From Chloromonas sp. AAM2 (lineage: Eukaryota; Chlorophyta; Chlorophyceae; Chlamydomonadales; Chlamydomonadaceae), in contig QAXH01005669.1 of assembly GCA_004335635.1 (NCBI GenBank), positions 1,520 through 18,824 of the forward strand: a stretch of DNA of 17,305 nucleotides, written 5' to 3'. Below, piece after piece: positions 1 through 9,812 of this stretch. Position 1 is the stretch's first letter. Every line of letters starts with the position of its first letter. Position numbers and translations under genes: made by a program. The notes under the pieces were generated by a model. The model was not told the origin of the DNA and did no database searches. It saw nothing but the letters and a program-made list of their open reading frames with translations.

Positions 1-74
1 CGGCCTGACCTGCAGGTCACAGGTGGTCACAGGTGCGCTGGGGCCGGCCTGACATGCAGGTCACAGGTGTTCAC
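1..74. repeat. Short direct repeat at the left edge
   Basis: Two near-identical 25-bp copies start at 1 and 45. They begin CGGCCTGAC and continue TGCAGGTCACAGGTG, differing by one base. An extra GTCACAGGTG follows the first copy at 26-35. The array may continue to the left of the window. It shows no coding logic and probably lies in an intron of the gene ending at 863. Confidence 0.6.
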
Positions 75-391
75 ACGAATCTGCTGCTGGTCCTGGTCCA
101 ATGTGCTGTAGACGTACCCTTTGTGGATTGGCTGATTGAGTCCGAAGTGCCCCTGCCTCGCACCCTGGGGTCTCTCTCATCCTCCTCGGTAGTCTCTCTC
201 ATCCCACACGGATCACATGAAGTAGTAACTGCCCATGCCCGACGTTAGGTACAAAGGTTAGACTACGACATGTGCAACGATGGCCATGCGTTTGTGCTAT
301 TTGGCAGCCGTTTGGTTTTCCGGCAGCAAGCCCTTGGCTTTGAACTGACATGCCTGCCCTGCCTAGTCCCATGGGTTGTGTTTGTGTTCAG

Positions 392-863
392 GTTGCGTTT
401 ATGTTCCCAGCCTACCCCGAGCTGGTGTGGGAGAAGGAGTGGTACGACACAGCAGGTGCGACATGCGAACAGAACACATCATGCTGTCGTCCTGTCACTC
501 CACTGCTTTGTAATGACTATGATGGCCATGATGGGGGTGGCAACGCCAGTCATGCTGGTTTCATGCTTCATGCTTCATGGTTTCATGCTTCATGGTTTCA
601 TGCTTCATGGTTTGATGCTTCATGGTTTCATGCTTCATGCTTCATGGATACAAACAGGACGTGCTGTTTACGCACTCTGCCTGTGTAGTTTACCTACTGA
701 GACCCTGTTGATAGAAACTATCCCGGGTGTCGTGTGCTTGTTTGCAGACGTGTGGATGGATCGCATGGAGGCTGCAGTGCTACCCTTCCGATCCAGGGTG
801 CAGGTCAGAGCCTCAGAGGCCAAGCACCTGGTAGACAAGTACAAGGCGATGAGGGGCAAGTAG
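392..863 (+). CDS. C-terminal end of an unrecognised protein (two exons, 5' part missing)
   Basis: I do not recognise this protein. Two exons are supported. Exon 392-455 follows a TTCAG acceptor and encodes a stretch containing MFPAYPELVWEKEWYDTA. Exon 748-863 follows TTTGCAG and encodes a stretch beginning DVWMDRMEAAVLPF and ending in KYKAMRGK before a TAG stop. The donor at 456 (GTGCG) and acceptor at 747 join in phase 1, forming a GAC codon, and the frame stays open across the join. The aromatic and charged composition and the lysine-rich end look like a genuine globular C-terminus of about 59 visible residues. Upstream exons are not resolved and may lie outside the window. The 292-nt intron holds the TTTCATGCTTCATGG repeat. 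The function is unknown. Confidence 0.5.
559..647. repeat. Tandem repeat, 15-bp unit TTTCATGCTTCATGG, inside an intron
   Basis: The array has three 15-bp units (581-595, 596-610, and 611-625 with one C to G change). It is flanked on each side by a 22-bp version of the unit with an extra TGCTTCA (559-580 and 626-647). It is a mirror-like minisatellite within the predicted intron 456-747. The unit length is a multiple of three, so the sequence is open on the + strand, but the Met/Leu/His-rich or Ser/Trp/Phe/His-rich peptides it would give are not convincing protein. Confidence 0.85.
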
Positions 864-1450
864 CATGCCACACTTTAGATAAGTAGAGCAAAGACCCTCA
901 GGGCAAGCAGGAGGGATCAGGAATGCGTAGCACAAAGCAGCAGGTGCTGTGCACGTCCGATCCTACAGCTGTCAGCCAGTCTGGGTTGGTGACGATCCTT
1001 TTTTCCTTAGGAGGGTCTCAACAGGTTCTGTTTTGATCATGCTGGTGCAGTTTGCAGTTTGCAGTCAGTCTGGTCACTCCTCGCAAGTACAGAAAAGCAG
1101 ACTGTTCAGTGCCCACCCGTTCTGCATTCTCAAGCCAGCTTGAAAATAGTCAGCAAGCTCAGGTTGGTGACGATCGGCCTGAAGGGAACAGCCTGAGCGG
1201 GTTCACCTCGGCCGCACAGGCTCACCCAGGTACTACGTCCTACGCCCAACCTTGAGCCTCACCCTCACCCTGTTTTTTACTGATTCTGTTTTGGTTGTCC
1301 TGGTATTGGTGCACACAGCACACCAGACACATGCAGCTGGGGCATACAGCACAGACATGTGAACATACTGCATTAGTTTATTGAATCCACAGGCATGCAC
1401 AGTCTGGTTATGTGGCGCTTGTCTGCCAGCGAACTGCACGTGGCCTAGGT

Positions 1451-1490
1451 GCACCGGAGCGCAAACGCTGGCAAGCCAGGCAAGAGACGA
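1451..1490 (+). repeat. Copy of a dispersed repeat (front half)
   Basis: This 40-bp stretch, GCACCGGAGCG to GCAAGCCAGGCAAGAGACGA, matches the front of the copy at 10626-10710. That copy has GCACTGAGCACGG, GCTAGCAAGCCATGCC and AGAGACGAGG in the same order. The tail seen in the other copies is not recognisable here. The element type is unknown. Confidence 0.45.
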
Positions 1491-1704
1491 AACAATCGGG
1501 GTTAGGGTCTGCTTACAAGGAGGGAGTACACCAGGAAGCACTTCGACACTCCATGTAGGGCATGCTGACTACTGGTTACTGCATGGAGTAGTTCTGCCAG
1601 CAGGCATTCCAGCTGTGCCTCACAACAGATTGCTAGGCGCAATACCAGTGCTGGTGTGCAGTCAGCTCCTGATGGGCCGTGTATGGTATCTAATGCAACA
1701 ATCG

Positions 1705-1767
1705 TGTTGATCTCACACACTGTTCAAGCGTGCACAACGCCTGTTGATCTCACACATTGTCAAGCAG
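1705..1767 (+). repeat. Imperfect two-copy direct repeat
   Basis: TGTTGATCTCACACA occurs twice about 37 bp apart. The copies are followed by CTGTTCAAGC and TTGTCAAGC respectively, so the duplication extends about 25 bp with small changes. It lies in non-coding sequence. Confidence 0.5.
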
Positions 1768-2160
1768 TGATGGTTCTGTTTCACTCCTGTGTGTACGCTA
1801 ACTGTCTTCATTGTATATGCGGCCCAGACTCATTGCCTGTGGTTATGTAATCGCTTTGGGCTCCTGCTTCTCATGTTGTACCGTGCCTGACTTGTTGTAG
1901 TACACTGCAAACCATACCTGGTACTCGCATTTGTCCTTTGGCTATTCCTTCAAATTTGTGCGAGAGCCTCATGGCTGGCAACATGAGCAATCATCCATGC
2001 CGCATCGTCCTCCTGACTACACTGCAGCTGTTTTGGTGGTGGAGGCAGCAGGACGGCTTGTCACAGCAGCTCTGCCTTCGTTCGGGCCTATGTCTGCCTT
2101 ACATCAGCCTAGCCGAAAACCGCATAGTTGCCGTTCGACGGCTTCCCTGATGTAATATAT

Positions 2161-2187
2161 CAATCAACCTACCCTGAGCAACAAAGG
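2161..2187 (+). repeat. Tail fragment of the dispersed repeat
   Basis: CAACCTACCCTGAGCAACA followed by AAGG matches the tail CCAACCCTGAGCAACAGAAGG of the copy in homeobox intron 1. The match is short, so it could be fortuitous. Confidence 0.3.
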
Positions 2188-3106
2188 AGTAACGTGAAGA
2201 GACGCCCTGTTGCAGCCGGGCTGCCTCTTCTGATGCAACAATCGATCAACAGCTGTGTCGTGTGTTGTTAGGCACAGTGCTCCTATACAGGCACGAGCAT
2301 CAGGGCATGCTAGTGGACGTATCTTGACAAGCCTTGAGGCAATTTGAAGGATATTGGCAGGGTGACATGCAAGTAGAGGTGCCGCTGCTTGTGCCAGCAG
2401 GCATGTGCGTCACAAGCTGCTTCGTAGTACGTATGCAGAAAGGCCACTTACATCAGCCTTGGCTATGGCCCATCGCAGAGAAGGCTACGGGCCTGGACGA
2501 CTGAAATGATGGAAGCTATTGTGGCATGCTAACTTTTGTTGTGTGTACGACGGAACTGTTAGATGGAGGCATCCCATAGGCAGATCAGCCAAATCAAATG
2601 TGGCATTTTCACGCGCCATCTCAAGCCAATACGTTCATGCAAACAGGGCAAAGTTGGTCAGTACTGCTGGCAAAGGTCCTGACAAAGGTACAGTGGGAGA
2701 AACTGATGGATTACACATACGATCACGAATCCTAAAGGCAAAGCACCTGACAAGTAAGGCCCTTCAGCCGCGCTCGTTTGGGGATGGACCTGGCCACGGG
2801 ATTGCAAAGTACCAGTGTTACTAGTCTGCATGGACAAGCTGCAACGGCTGCCAAGGGTCAGCACGTATGTCAAGGTGGTCCCGGTACGTGGCACGTTTCT
2901 AGCCGGCAGCCTGCTGACCGTTCGGAAATACTAAGCAATAAGAGCTGGCCGTTGCCTTGGATGCTGGTAAGGAGCTAGCGCTTAACTGGCCCACCAGCTT
3001 CCGCTCAGGTTCAGAGAGTCACCACAAAAAGGCCCGGCACTGTGCCGCATCGCGCATACCGGAAGCCTTCATCAGCAGTTCTCGTGAAGAGCGAACCGTG
3101 CACTTC

Positions 3107-6100
3107 ATGCGCATTGCTGTTCAGCCTGAACAAGTTCCCAGGAAGGGTGTGGATCAAACGATTAACAACAACCCGACCAACGGTTTCGCAGCACCCGCAA
3201 CCCTGCGCAGCGGGCCTGTCACACAGCACATGTTGGCAGCTCCCGGGCGTAAGAGCATTGGACCTGGCACGTCTCAGGCCCCATCCACCAATCAGTCCTT
3301 AAAGCAGCACGCAATGGAGCTGCTCACAGAGCCAACATTAGCTCTTGAGTACCATGGCGATGGCATTCACATTGATCAATCACCTGAAGGCCAACCCAGT
3401 TCTACGCACAGTGAGCATAACACCACTGAGGAGGACACTTCCGAGGACATGGACATGCGCAAGACTGTTGCCCTTCCTACTGGTGGACGCAATGCCATTG
3501 TGAAGCGGAGAACTGCTGCTCTGATGGAGAGGATGGCAGCCAAGGAATCGCAGCAGCTTCCGTCCTTGGCGCAGGGGGTGGAACAGTTGTTGAATTTGGA
3601 TATCCAGCACTTGAAGAAACGCGGCAGGGGCGAGGGCAGCGACTCGGCTGCGGAGCAAGAGGTTGCTGGCAGACGGCAAAGGCGTCCGAGGGTGCGTCTG
3701 TTGAAGACAGCATGCGCCTTGCGCAACATGGGTTGCGGCTTGCACAGTGCATCTGGCGGGAGCATCCCGCGCAATCCAATCGCGCAAAGCCCGGCAACAG
3801 CCTTGGCTGCCATTTGCAGCATGGAATCACGTATGGTTTGCTCAATGCTGCGCTTACTGAAGCACGCCGCGATCTGCCGGGTAGCGGCGTGGTAGAAGCC
3901 AGATTTTTGCACCATTAGGGCTCACTGACCGTTGCCTGTGTTGCTGTCCATGCAGAACAGCGATTTCAACGCTGCGGCTCTCATTGGCTCAATTTTCATG
4001 CGTGTTCAGGTACGCGCTAGCCACAGAGCTCGTCTTGGTCACTTGGTCGCTCATGTGCCCCGTGCATGCATCAGGCATCAGAGGCAGGCCATGCACAGCA
4101 AATAGAGAGCTCAGTGCCGTTGACGTGTCCATGTGCAGGCTCTGGAAGCCCTCAACCCACGAGCAACCCTTTTCCTTGTTTTCTTCCACTGTAATGCAGG
4201 GTCCCAAGGCGCCAGGACCGCTTGTCTACTTTGAAGAAGGCATTGACGAACCCCAGTGGTTTAAGGAGAGCATTGACGGTGTGCAGCCAGTCATGGGCTC
4301 CAATGACTTTGATCCTGAACAAGTCATGCTTGAATGTGAGTAGCCTATCCTTGCAGCATGGCCTTGTTGCAAATGAAGTGTAGGAATAGAGTATGTCTGG
4401 TAATATGGTGGTCGGGGCTGATGCAGCGGGCAAAACTTTGAGTGTGAGTGGCCCATGCACCAACAAATAGGCACAGCTGCATGTGCACAACCTTGCACCA
4501 TGCATTATCACGATCCATGTGTTGCTGTGTGCCGCCATGCAGCTATGGGCAAGCTTGTTGACGGCAACGTGCTGCCTGCTACACTGGGGGAGGTGTCTAC
4601 TTACTTCACACACGTTCTTGGTGACCCTCGCATCAACAAGGAGATCACACCTCGTGTGCTCATAGCCATCCAGTGTGACAGGTATGGGCTGGTCTCTGAA
4701 CACAACAAGGGCAAGGCCCAGGTCAGCGATGGACAAGCAACAGGCAATTCCCCTGGTTGGGCCGCAAGGCGGAAGGAGCACACACTGAAGCACAGCCAGC
4801 AGCACTACACAAGGGTATGCACAAGCAATCCTCAGACACTCAGGTGCAGTGCACATCCACACGTTGTATGTGAGAAAGAGAGCATGTGTTTTTGCATGGC
4901 TGTGGCTGCGCAGGGCCAAGGGCTGGTTCACCTACCGTCGTGACAACGACAACAGCACCTTTGTGCCTGTGGTGCTGTGCGCTTCTGAGACCGGCCGAGG
5001 CCTGGAGGAGGTGTCGCCCGCGCACTTCGAAGTGCACAGGGCGCAGTGCGCGCAGAAGAAGTGGAGACAGAGCTTCAAAGTGCTGGGTGAGTATCCGCTG
5101 TATGTGGTATACCGCTCTTGCCCCCACTAAGCAGTCCTTCGTGGACTGAAAGTCTTGTGAGAATAACAACAACAAACTGCTGGGTGATGTTGAGGCGGCA
5201 CAGACACCTGCCTCTCCACGTAAGTGTATTGTGCCTTGCCAGTCCGCTTGGCTGCTTCAAGCCCCACAATACATGTAGTAAGCCGTAAACCCTGGCCGAT
5301 TTGCATATTACAAGGCACATCGTATTCGTTTGCAGGTGCTCAAAAATTGCACAAGGTGACGAGCTTGGCTCAGGCTGCCCTGGGCGATGTCCTGCGCCAC
5401 TTCGAGCGAGTCCTTGGTGCTGAGCGCCCCACACTTGTTGCAGACATCAAGGGAACCCCCACCCTGCCTCGCCTTGTCAACGCCTCCAGCCACCCCACAT
5501 TCCGCCATTCCATGTCAAGCGAACCATCAGCCACAGACGACGCCATCACACGCGCCGCAATCACCCCTCACGAGCGGGACCTCATGCCGCCGCGCCCTTA
5601 CGGCAACGCGGGTGCCCATTCCGCCCCCGTCGAGCGTCTTCCCAGCACATCTGTCGATGCACCAGTGCCGGAGCCAGTCAGGCGCCACCCCAGCACCAGT
5701 GCCACCGCCCAGATGATGCGAACCCCTCCAGAAAACGCTCCACGCCCGCCTGCTCCGCGTGTCATCGTTCATCACGTGCCTGGCGCCAATGGAAACCGTG
5801 CAGGCGCACTGCCTGGCTCCCGCCCTGCGCACACAACCCTCCCACCAACCACGCAACCTCGTCTCTCACGCGTCATCGTTACTGGTAGGCCGATCGTCCC
5901 AAACCTTGCATCAGAGGACGCTCTACCTCCTGTTAGCGTCCCGGCTGCGCATCCCAGTGTCGACCCCAGGCAGGCCCTTGACTTGCTTGCAAACGCAGCC
6001 TCGACTGCCATCAACAGTCCCACTGGTGGTCCTACCGGGGTGCAAGCTGGTCTGCTGGCCTCAGCACTGAGTGGGGTGAGCTTCAATGAGCTGCTCCAAC

Positions 6101-6687
6101 TGGTGATTGACAACACACAGCGGCGCCAGCAGCACCAGCAGCAAACTGCCCTGCTGCAGCAGCTCGCAGCATTGCAGGCACAAACCTTTCAGGCAGACAC
6201 GGCTGACATTGCAGCGGATGTGGAGAGGGCAAAGGCAACTGCAGCGGCTGCCCGGCCGACGGGGTCTGCTGCTTCTGGTCCCAGCGCTGCCGCTGCTGCC
6301 AAGCCAGCTGCGTCAACATCCAGTGTGCTGACAACAGCTGAGTCTGAGGCTATCACTGAGATTATGAAGAGCGTCCGTGGGGTGGATGTGTCACATGCTG
6401 TACGTGGTATCTTGCAGCACGTGGCTATGTCGTACGGGGCGGAGCAAGCTACCAACACGGGAGTGGAAGCGGTTTTTCAGGCTGCTGTGCAGGCAGCAAA
6501 GGGCGCGGCGGAGGGGTCGGGAGAGGGGCCGGCGGAAGGGCCGGCTGAAGGGTCTGGGGAAGGCCTGCCTGAGCAGGTAGTGCCTGAGGGACTGGTCAAC
6601 GCAACAGAGATCATGGGGATGGATGTCGATGCAGCTGTGCAGGCAACGGCTCCAGATGAAAAGGATGAGAAGGTCGATGTGAAGTGA
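3107..6687 (+). CDS. SAND-domain-like nuclear DNA-binding protein, six exons
   Basis: Exons: 3107-3691, 3956-4009, 4200-4335, 4543-4681, 4914-5086, 5336-6687. All five introns are GT..AG and phases match throughout, giving 812 residues. Residues about 299-390 resemble a SAND domain (DNA- and chromatin-binding fold). The order is IAIQCDRAKGW (299-309), then VVLC, VSPAHFE (338-344) and KKWRQSFKVL (353-362). These match the SAND pattern V.C..kG...P.eFe...kkWk.Sikv. Exon 1 ends with basic stretches KKRGRG and RRQRRPR, plausible nuclear signals. Residues 364-395 look helical. The remainder is Pro/Ala-rich, with a Gln-rich segment near 623-647 and Gly-Glu-Ala repeats near 752-777. The likely role is a transcription regulator. 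A RegA/VARL relationship is possible but unproven. The start is uncertain: 3107 is the first in-frame ATG, but the frame is open from 2942. Reading through intron 1 would stop at 3895. Confidence 0.75.
6506..6571 (+). repeat. Gly-Glu-Pro-Ala coding repeat in the SAND-like gene
   Basis: The last exon contains degenerate repeats of a GGCGGAGGG / GGGAGAGGGGCC type encoding AEGSGEGPAEGPAEGSGEG. The reading frame is kept. This is an acidic, probably disordered segment near the C-terminus, and its copy number is likely variable. Confidence 0.7.
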
Positions 6688-7187
6688 GACGCAAATGAGA
6701 CGGCAGTGGTAGCAGCCAGGCTGCCTGTGCCTGTATCCGTCTATGCAGTGCAGCTTATGGGCGATGCCTGTGCGCCTGCTGCAGCAATGCTTGCTCCATC
6801 TATGGTCTTGCAATCTTGACAATGGGCCGGGTATGGTGACACCTTGTAGGGTTTGGCAGGGGAAGAATGCGCGTGCACAGAATCTTTATCTGGGGAGAAG
6901 GGATTCCCTATCTGAATGAAGGTTGCGCATGAACTAATCTTGCGGCCCACCTTGGCATTGCAGCACGCTTAGGACTGCGATTTGGCGTACGCAGCTTGAT
7001 TTTGAGCGTACAGTGCCTGGCAGTAATGATCACTGACCAATCCGTATGACAAAGGCAGTAGCTGATGCAGTAGCTGCGAGCACATGCCATTCAATGATCC
7101 CAGAGTGCCTTTCGGACAATTGGCAGTGGGACTTCTGGCTCTCCCCTCGTTGCTGTGATCCTTGGTGATCGTGATCTCTTACCCGAC
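6688..7187 (+). other. Probable 3' UTR of the SAND-like gene and intergenic DNA
   Basis: No credible exon was found. I found no TGTAA polyadenylation-type motif after the stop at 6687 until 8394. The nearest variant is TTGTAGG near 6844. Either a different signal is used or the transcript is long. Confidence 0.4.
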
Positions 7188-7244
7188 ATGGCTAACACAG
7201 TCACAAGCGAACAAAAGGCTGCGCTGCGTGCGCGCGTGTGTTCC
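7188..7244 (+). CDS. Possible first coding exon of a small gene (uncertain)
   Basis: An ATG at 7188 opens MANTVTSEQKAALRAR, a plausible eukaryotic N-terminus with good codon use. Possible donors follow at 7236 (GTGTGT, phase 0) or soon after (GTATGG). I could not connect it by phase to the later open frame ending at 8320 through any obvious acceptor. It may be the start of that gene, a relic, or chance. Confidence 0.25.
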
Positions 7245-8030
7245 ATGTATGGCCTCCATGCACGGTCACAGTGCTATCAGGGTGTTTTGCAACAAGTGTG
7301 TGTCAGTCCATGTGCACTAACACTGTTCCAGGCCTGCACGGTTGCTTTGCAAAACAGGGGGCAGTTGTGCAACAGACGACCTGAGGGATTGGCAACTTAC
7401 AGACAATTTGACTGACGATTGTCGAGTTCTCTTGATGTTTGTGGGGGTGTTGGCACTTGATACTCTGCTGTTACAACCTGGTATGCACCGCCGCCACAGA
7501 CATGCTTGTCTATCATAAGAGGGCACTGGCTCACGAAAGCACAGTGGAAAGGGCGGGTGGGCCATGTCAAAGGTGCAAAGCCAGCAGCCTGGTGGAAGGT
7601 GGCGTTTTGCTGCTGATTTAACTGAACTGGCACTGCAGCTGCCAAGAATTCCAAGAATTGCCAGGTTTCGCTTCCCGTACTTTGTGTCCTTGGCTGCCGG
7701 CTTCTGGTCCTCTGTCTCTTTGGCTGCCGTCCTTTGTCCTTTGCAAGATTTGGCTGCTTGACACCTTCCTGTCAGCCGTTGACTTGAGGCCTTTCGTTGG
7801 CCCTAGACTCCTTCCTACACTTGCTTTCTTGGCTCCTTTCCCTGGACACTTCCTGCTGTTGCTCAGGCTTGAACGTTGGTCATCCGCGTCTCAGGCATGG
7901 CTTGCATTGCGTGCTAGCATTGGTGCTCAGTGCAAAATCAATCACAACTGGTGAAGTTGTGATCTCAATGCTCCCGGTCAAGTGCAACTTTACAACGGCC
8001 TAACAACAACGTGTTGGTGTGAATCAAGCT
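7245..8030 (+). other. Non-coding or unresolved stretch, pyrimidine-rich in part
   Basis: From about 7670 to 7870 the + strand is C/T-rich with a recurring TTGGCTGCC / TTGGCTGC / TTGGCTCC motif, like a degenerate minisatellite. Short open frames exist on both strands, but none has recognisable protein features. It could be an intron of the possible small gene. Confidence 0.35.
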
Positions 8031-8131
8031 CTCACCATGCACCTCTCACCATGCACCTCTCACCAAGCACCTTCCACCTCTCACCAGGCACTTTCACCTC
8101 TCACCACACCATGCACCTCTCACCACACCAC
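8031..8131. repeat. CACCTCTCACCA-type tandem repeat
   Basis: Repeated blocks of CACCTCTCACCATG / CACCTCTCACCAAG / CACCTCTCACCACACC with variable spacing fill about 100 bp. The repeat runs directly into the open frame ending at 8320. A related piece, GGTGCACCTCTCAC, recurs inside that frame near 8237. Confidence 0.75.
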
Positions 8132-8320
8132 CGTGAAGACACCGTGGTCCTGAGCACGCACCTGGAAGACTGTGCGAGGTACAACCTCAAGATGCTGGAA
8201 AAGCTGCACCCGGACAACAGCGGGTTTGTTTTTTTGGGTGCACCTCTCACTGTGTCTTACCATGCAACTGCTTTCATGTCAAGCAAGAAGCGACAGGTGA
8301 AGGTGGTCTATCCTGCATAG
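8111..8320 (+). CDS. Orphan ORF or last exon of an unrecognised small protein
   Basis: An open frame from the ATG at 8111 (inside the repeat) to a TAG at 8318-8320 gives 69 residues. The portion from 8129 on reads like real protein: THLEDCARYNLKMLEKLHPD, then a hydrophobic FVFLGAPLTVSYHATAF and a basic end MSSKKRQVKVVYPA. A TGTAA motif lies 74 nt past the stop at 8394-8398, as expected for a green algal 3' end. I do not recognise the family. It could be a last exon whose upstream exon is undetected, or a decaying gene fragment next to a repeat. Confidence 0.35.
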   Translation: MHLSPHHREDTVVLSTHLEDCARYNLKMLEKLHPDNSGFVFLGAPLTVSYHATAFMSSKKRQVKVVYPA

Positions 8321-8393
8321 AGGCTCAGCTGCATTGTATGCAATCGGCTTTACACCAGGCTGGGGTGAAGATGACTTGGACGTCTGAAATCTT

Positions 8394-8398
8394 TGTAA
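8394..8398 (+). terminator. TGTAA polyadenylation-type motif
   Basis: TGTAA is the usual polyadenylation signal of Chlamydomonas and its relatives. This copy lies shortly after the stop at 8320, which is compatible with a 3' UTR of about 100 nt. The five-base motif also occurs by chance, so support is modest. Confidence 0.35.
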
Positions 8399-9812
8399 TG
8401 GCTCAACCGCCAACTGGTTAGAAATTCACCACATCAGCACAAGGCCGTCTTCAAATCAATTCCACAGCGATGGTCACTGTCCAGTCTTACGTTGAACTTG
8501 GCACACACCCATGTTCGGTTGGGAAGGCGTTCAGGTTTCCGTAGTGGCTTGCAACTGAAAGCCTTGCCTTCTGGTCAGCCGCAAGTAACGAACATGGGCA
8601 GTGAGGCGAAGAAGTTGGGCTGTGTAATACAATTCACCTCTGCAATACTCCTAGCACCTCCCCCGTCCTGCGCTTGGAGTCTCGCCAGAGAATTGCCAGC
8701 TGTGCGTTAGTGGTCTCATTACGGTCGTTAAGCAGCGGTTATTCACAAAAGTTATGCCCTCAGTACAACAGCCTTGCATTACAGTTTGGCTATGTGGAGT
8801 GGGGTACATACCGCGCGCACGATCAGAATGGATGCAGCAGCAACCTCGCTGGGCAGTTGGATCGCTTCAAATCAATCTTGTCTTGCGTTTGGGTCCAATC
8901 CGTGCCAGCATGTTGTTGGTGTTGGTGTTTACATGGCCTGCAATCCGGGGAGGACTGCTCAGCATGTGCATGCACACCTGCAAGCTGCATTGTGATCACG
9001 AATGGTAAGACGTGCCTACCAGTGTATGGAAACTCGCAAGCTGCTCTCTTAGCTACAGCCTAGGTCATCAGGCAGCGGCATGTATCTGTCACTCGTTGTT
9101 GGCCCTTTTGGAAGAATGGTCTGGGCATGGATGGCAGACCAGTACAGCAGTGGGTCAAAAAGGCCTTTGTCAACCTCAAGGTTAGGCTGAGGATGCCAAA
9201 CGAAGCTGAGACCTGTTCTTACATGCTTGTGACAGGAGGTCCTGCAGTCAGCAAAGATGCATCTGCGGGAACATTCCGATCGACAAACATGCTCTGATGT
9301 GCCTGGTCCAGGCGACCAGGCGAACACCCCTTGCTTCTTTAGAAACAGGCCAATACAGCCATGTTGCGATGAATCCCTAGCCGCTGGGGCTGCCAATCTC
9401 TTGTGTCGCTTCGCCGCCGAGCCTCTCACAGCTGTCACATTTTGTAACTGCCCGAGATAAGGTTGAAAATACAGCCCATGCACAGCGTAAACTCCATCGG
9501 AAACTCATGTATCTGTTTCCTGCATCCTTGCAGCCACATCTAATCTTGTAAAGGCTATCCAATTTGTAACCGTGTTCGCGACGCTTCAGTTCCCCTTTGG
9601 AAACCTAGGCAAGGTCCTCGGTGGAAACGATATGTCGACTCATCATGATCCCGATGTATCATTTGCAAGCACTGCCATATTTCGGAATTGCCGCGCTGCT
9701 GATATCAGGTGCGTGCGACACTGCACAGTCTGCGTTCATCACGGTGAATGCAAGCGGTTGATGTGGATGCGACCAGCTGCGGTACGCATGATGATGTACG
9801 ACTCCAGTAGCA
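8399..9812 (+). other. No supported gene; likely promoter or 5' UTR of the homeobox gene on the right
   Basis: Open frames up to about 140 codons occur on both strands but lack recognisable motifs and are Cys/Trp/Arg-rich in the way of chance frames. A short candidate 5' exon, ATG at 9632 with a donor at 9711 (GTGCGTG), was considered for the homeobox gene. Its phase does not fit the obvious acceptors before 9903. Confidence 0.4.

Larger units (their letters stand above)
864..3106 (+). other. Mostly non-coding stretch: 3' UTR, intergenic DNA and possible 5' UTR or upstream exons
   Basis: No convincing coding exon was found here. The left part should hold the 3' UTR of the gene ending at 863. 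The first TGTAA motifs on the + strand are at 1846-1850 and 2151-2155, which would imply a long 3' UTR if used. The 14-bp sequence GGTTGGTGACGATC occurs at 984-997 and again at 1162-1175. Copies of a dispersed repeat lie at 1451-1490 and 2161-2187. The right part should contain the promoter and 5' UTR of the SAND-like gene. Its reading frame is open from 2942 after a TAA at 2939, so coding could extend upstream of the ATG at 3107, or an acceptor could lie near 2998-3018. Confidence 0.5.

Noticed and set aside
2784..2875. Possible upstream exon of the SAND-like gene starting at an ATG near 2784
   Set aside because: A join to an acceptor near 3008 is possible in phase, but it needs a weak donor (GTGGTC). 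The better donor (GTATGT) gives the wrong phase.
3376..3915. A 179-codon minus-strand frame opposite SAND exon 1
   Set aside because: It mirrors the + strand exon, lacks domain features, and overlaps two other minus-strand frames of equal quality.
4152..4931. A 259-codon minus-strand frame
   Set aside because: It overlaps four phase-consistent + strand pieces of the SAND-like gene, is Cys-rich and has no recognisable motif.
8674..9063. A 129-codon + strand frame
   Set aside because: It has low-quality composition with many Cys and Trp residues, no motif and no matching splice or 3' signals.
9632..9710. Possible first exon of the homeobox gene (MSTHHDPDVSF...)
   Set aside because: The donor at 9711 leaves two bases, and the acceptors ending at 9845 and nearby are phase 0, so the join creates a frame shift and an early stop.
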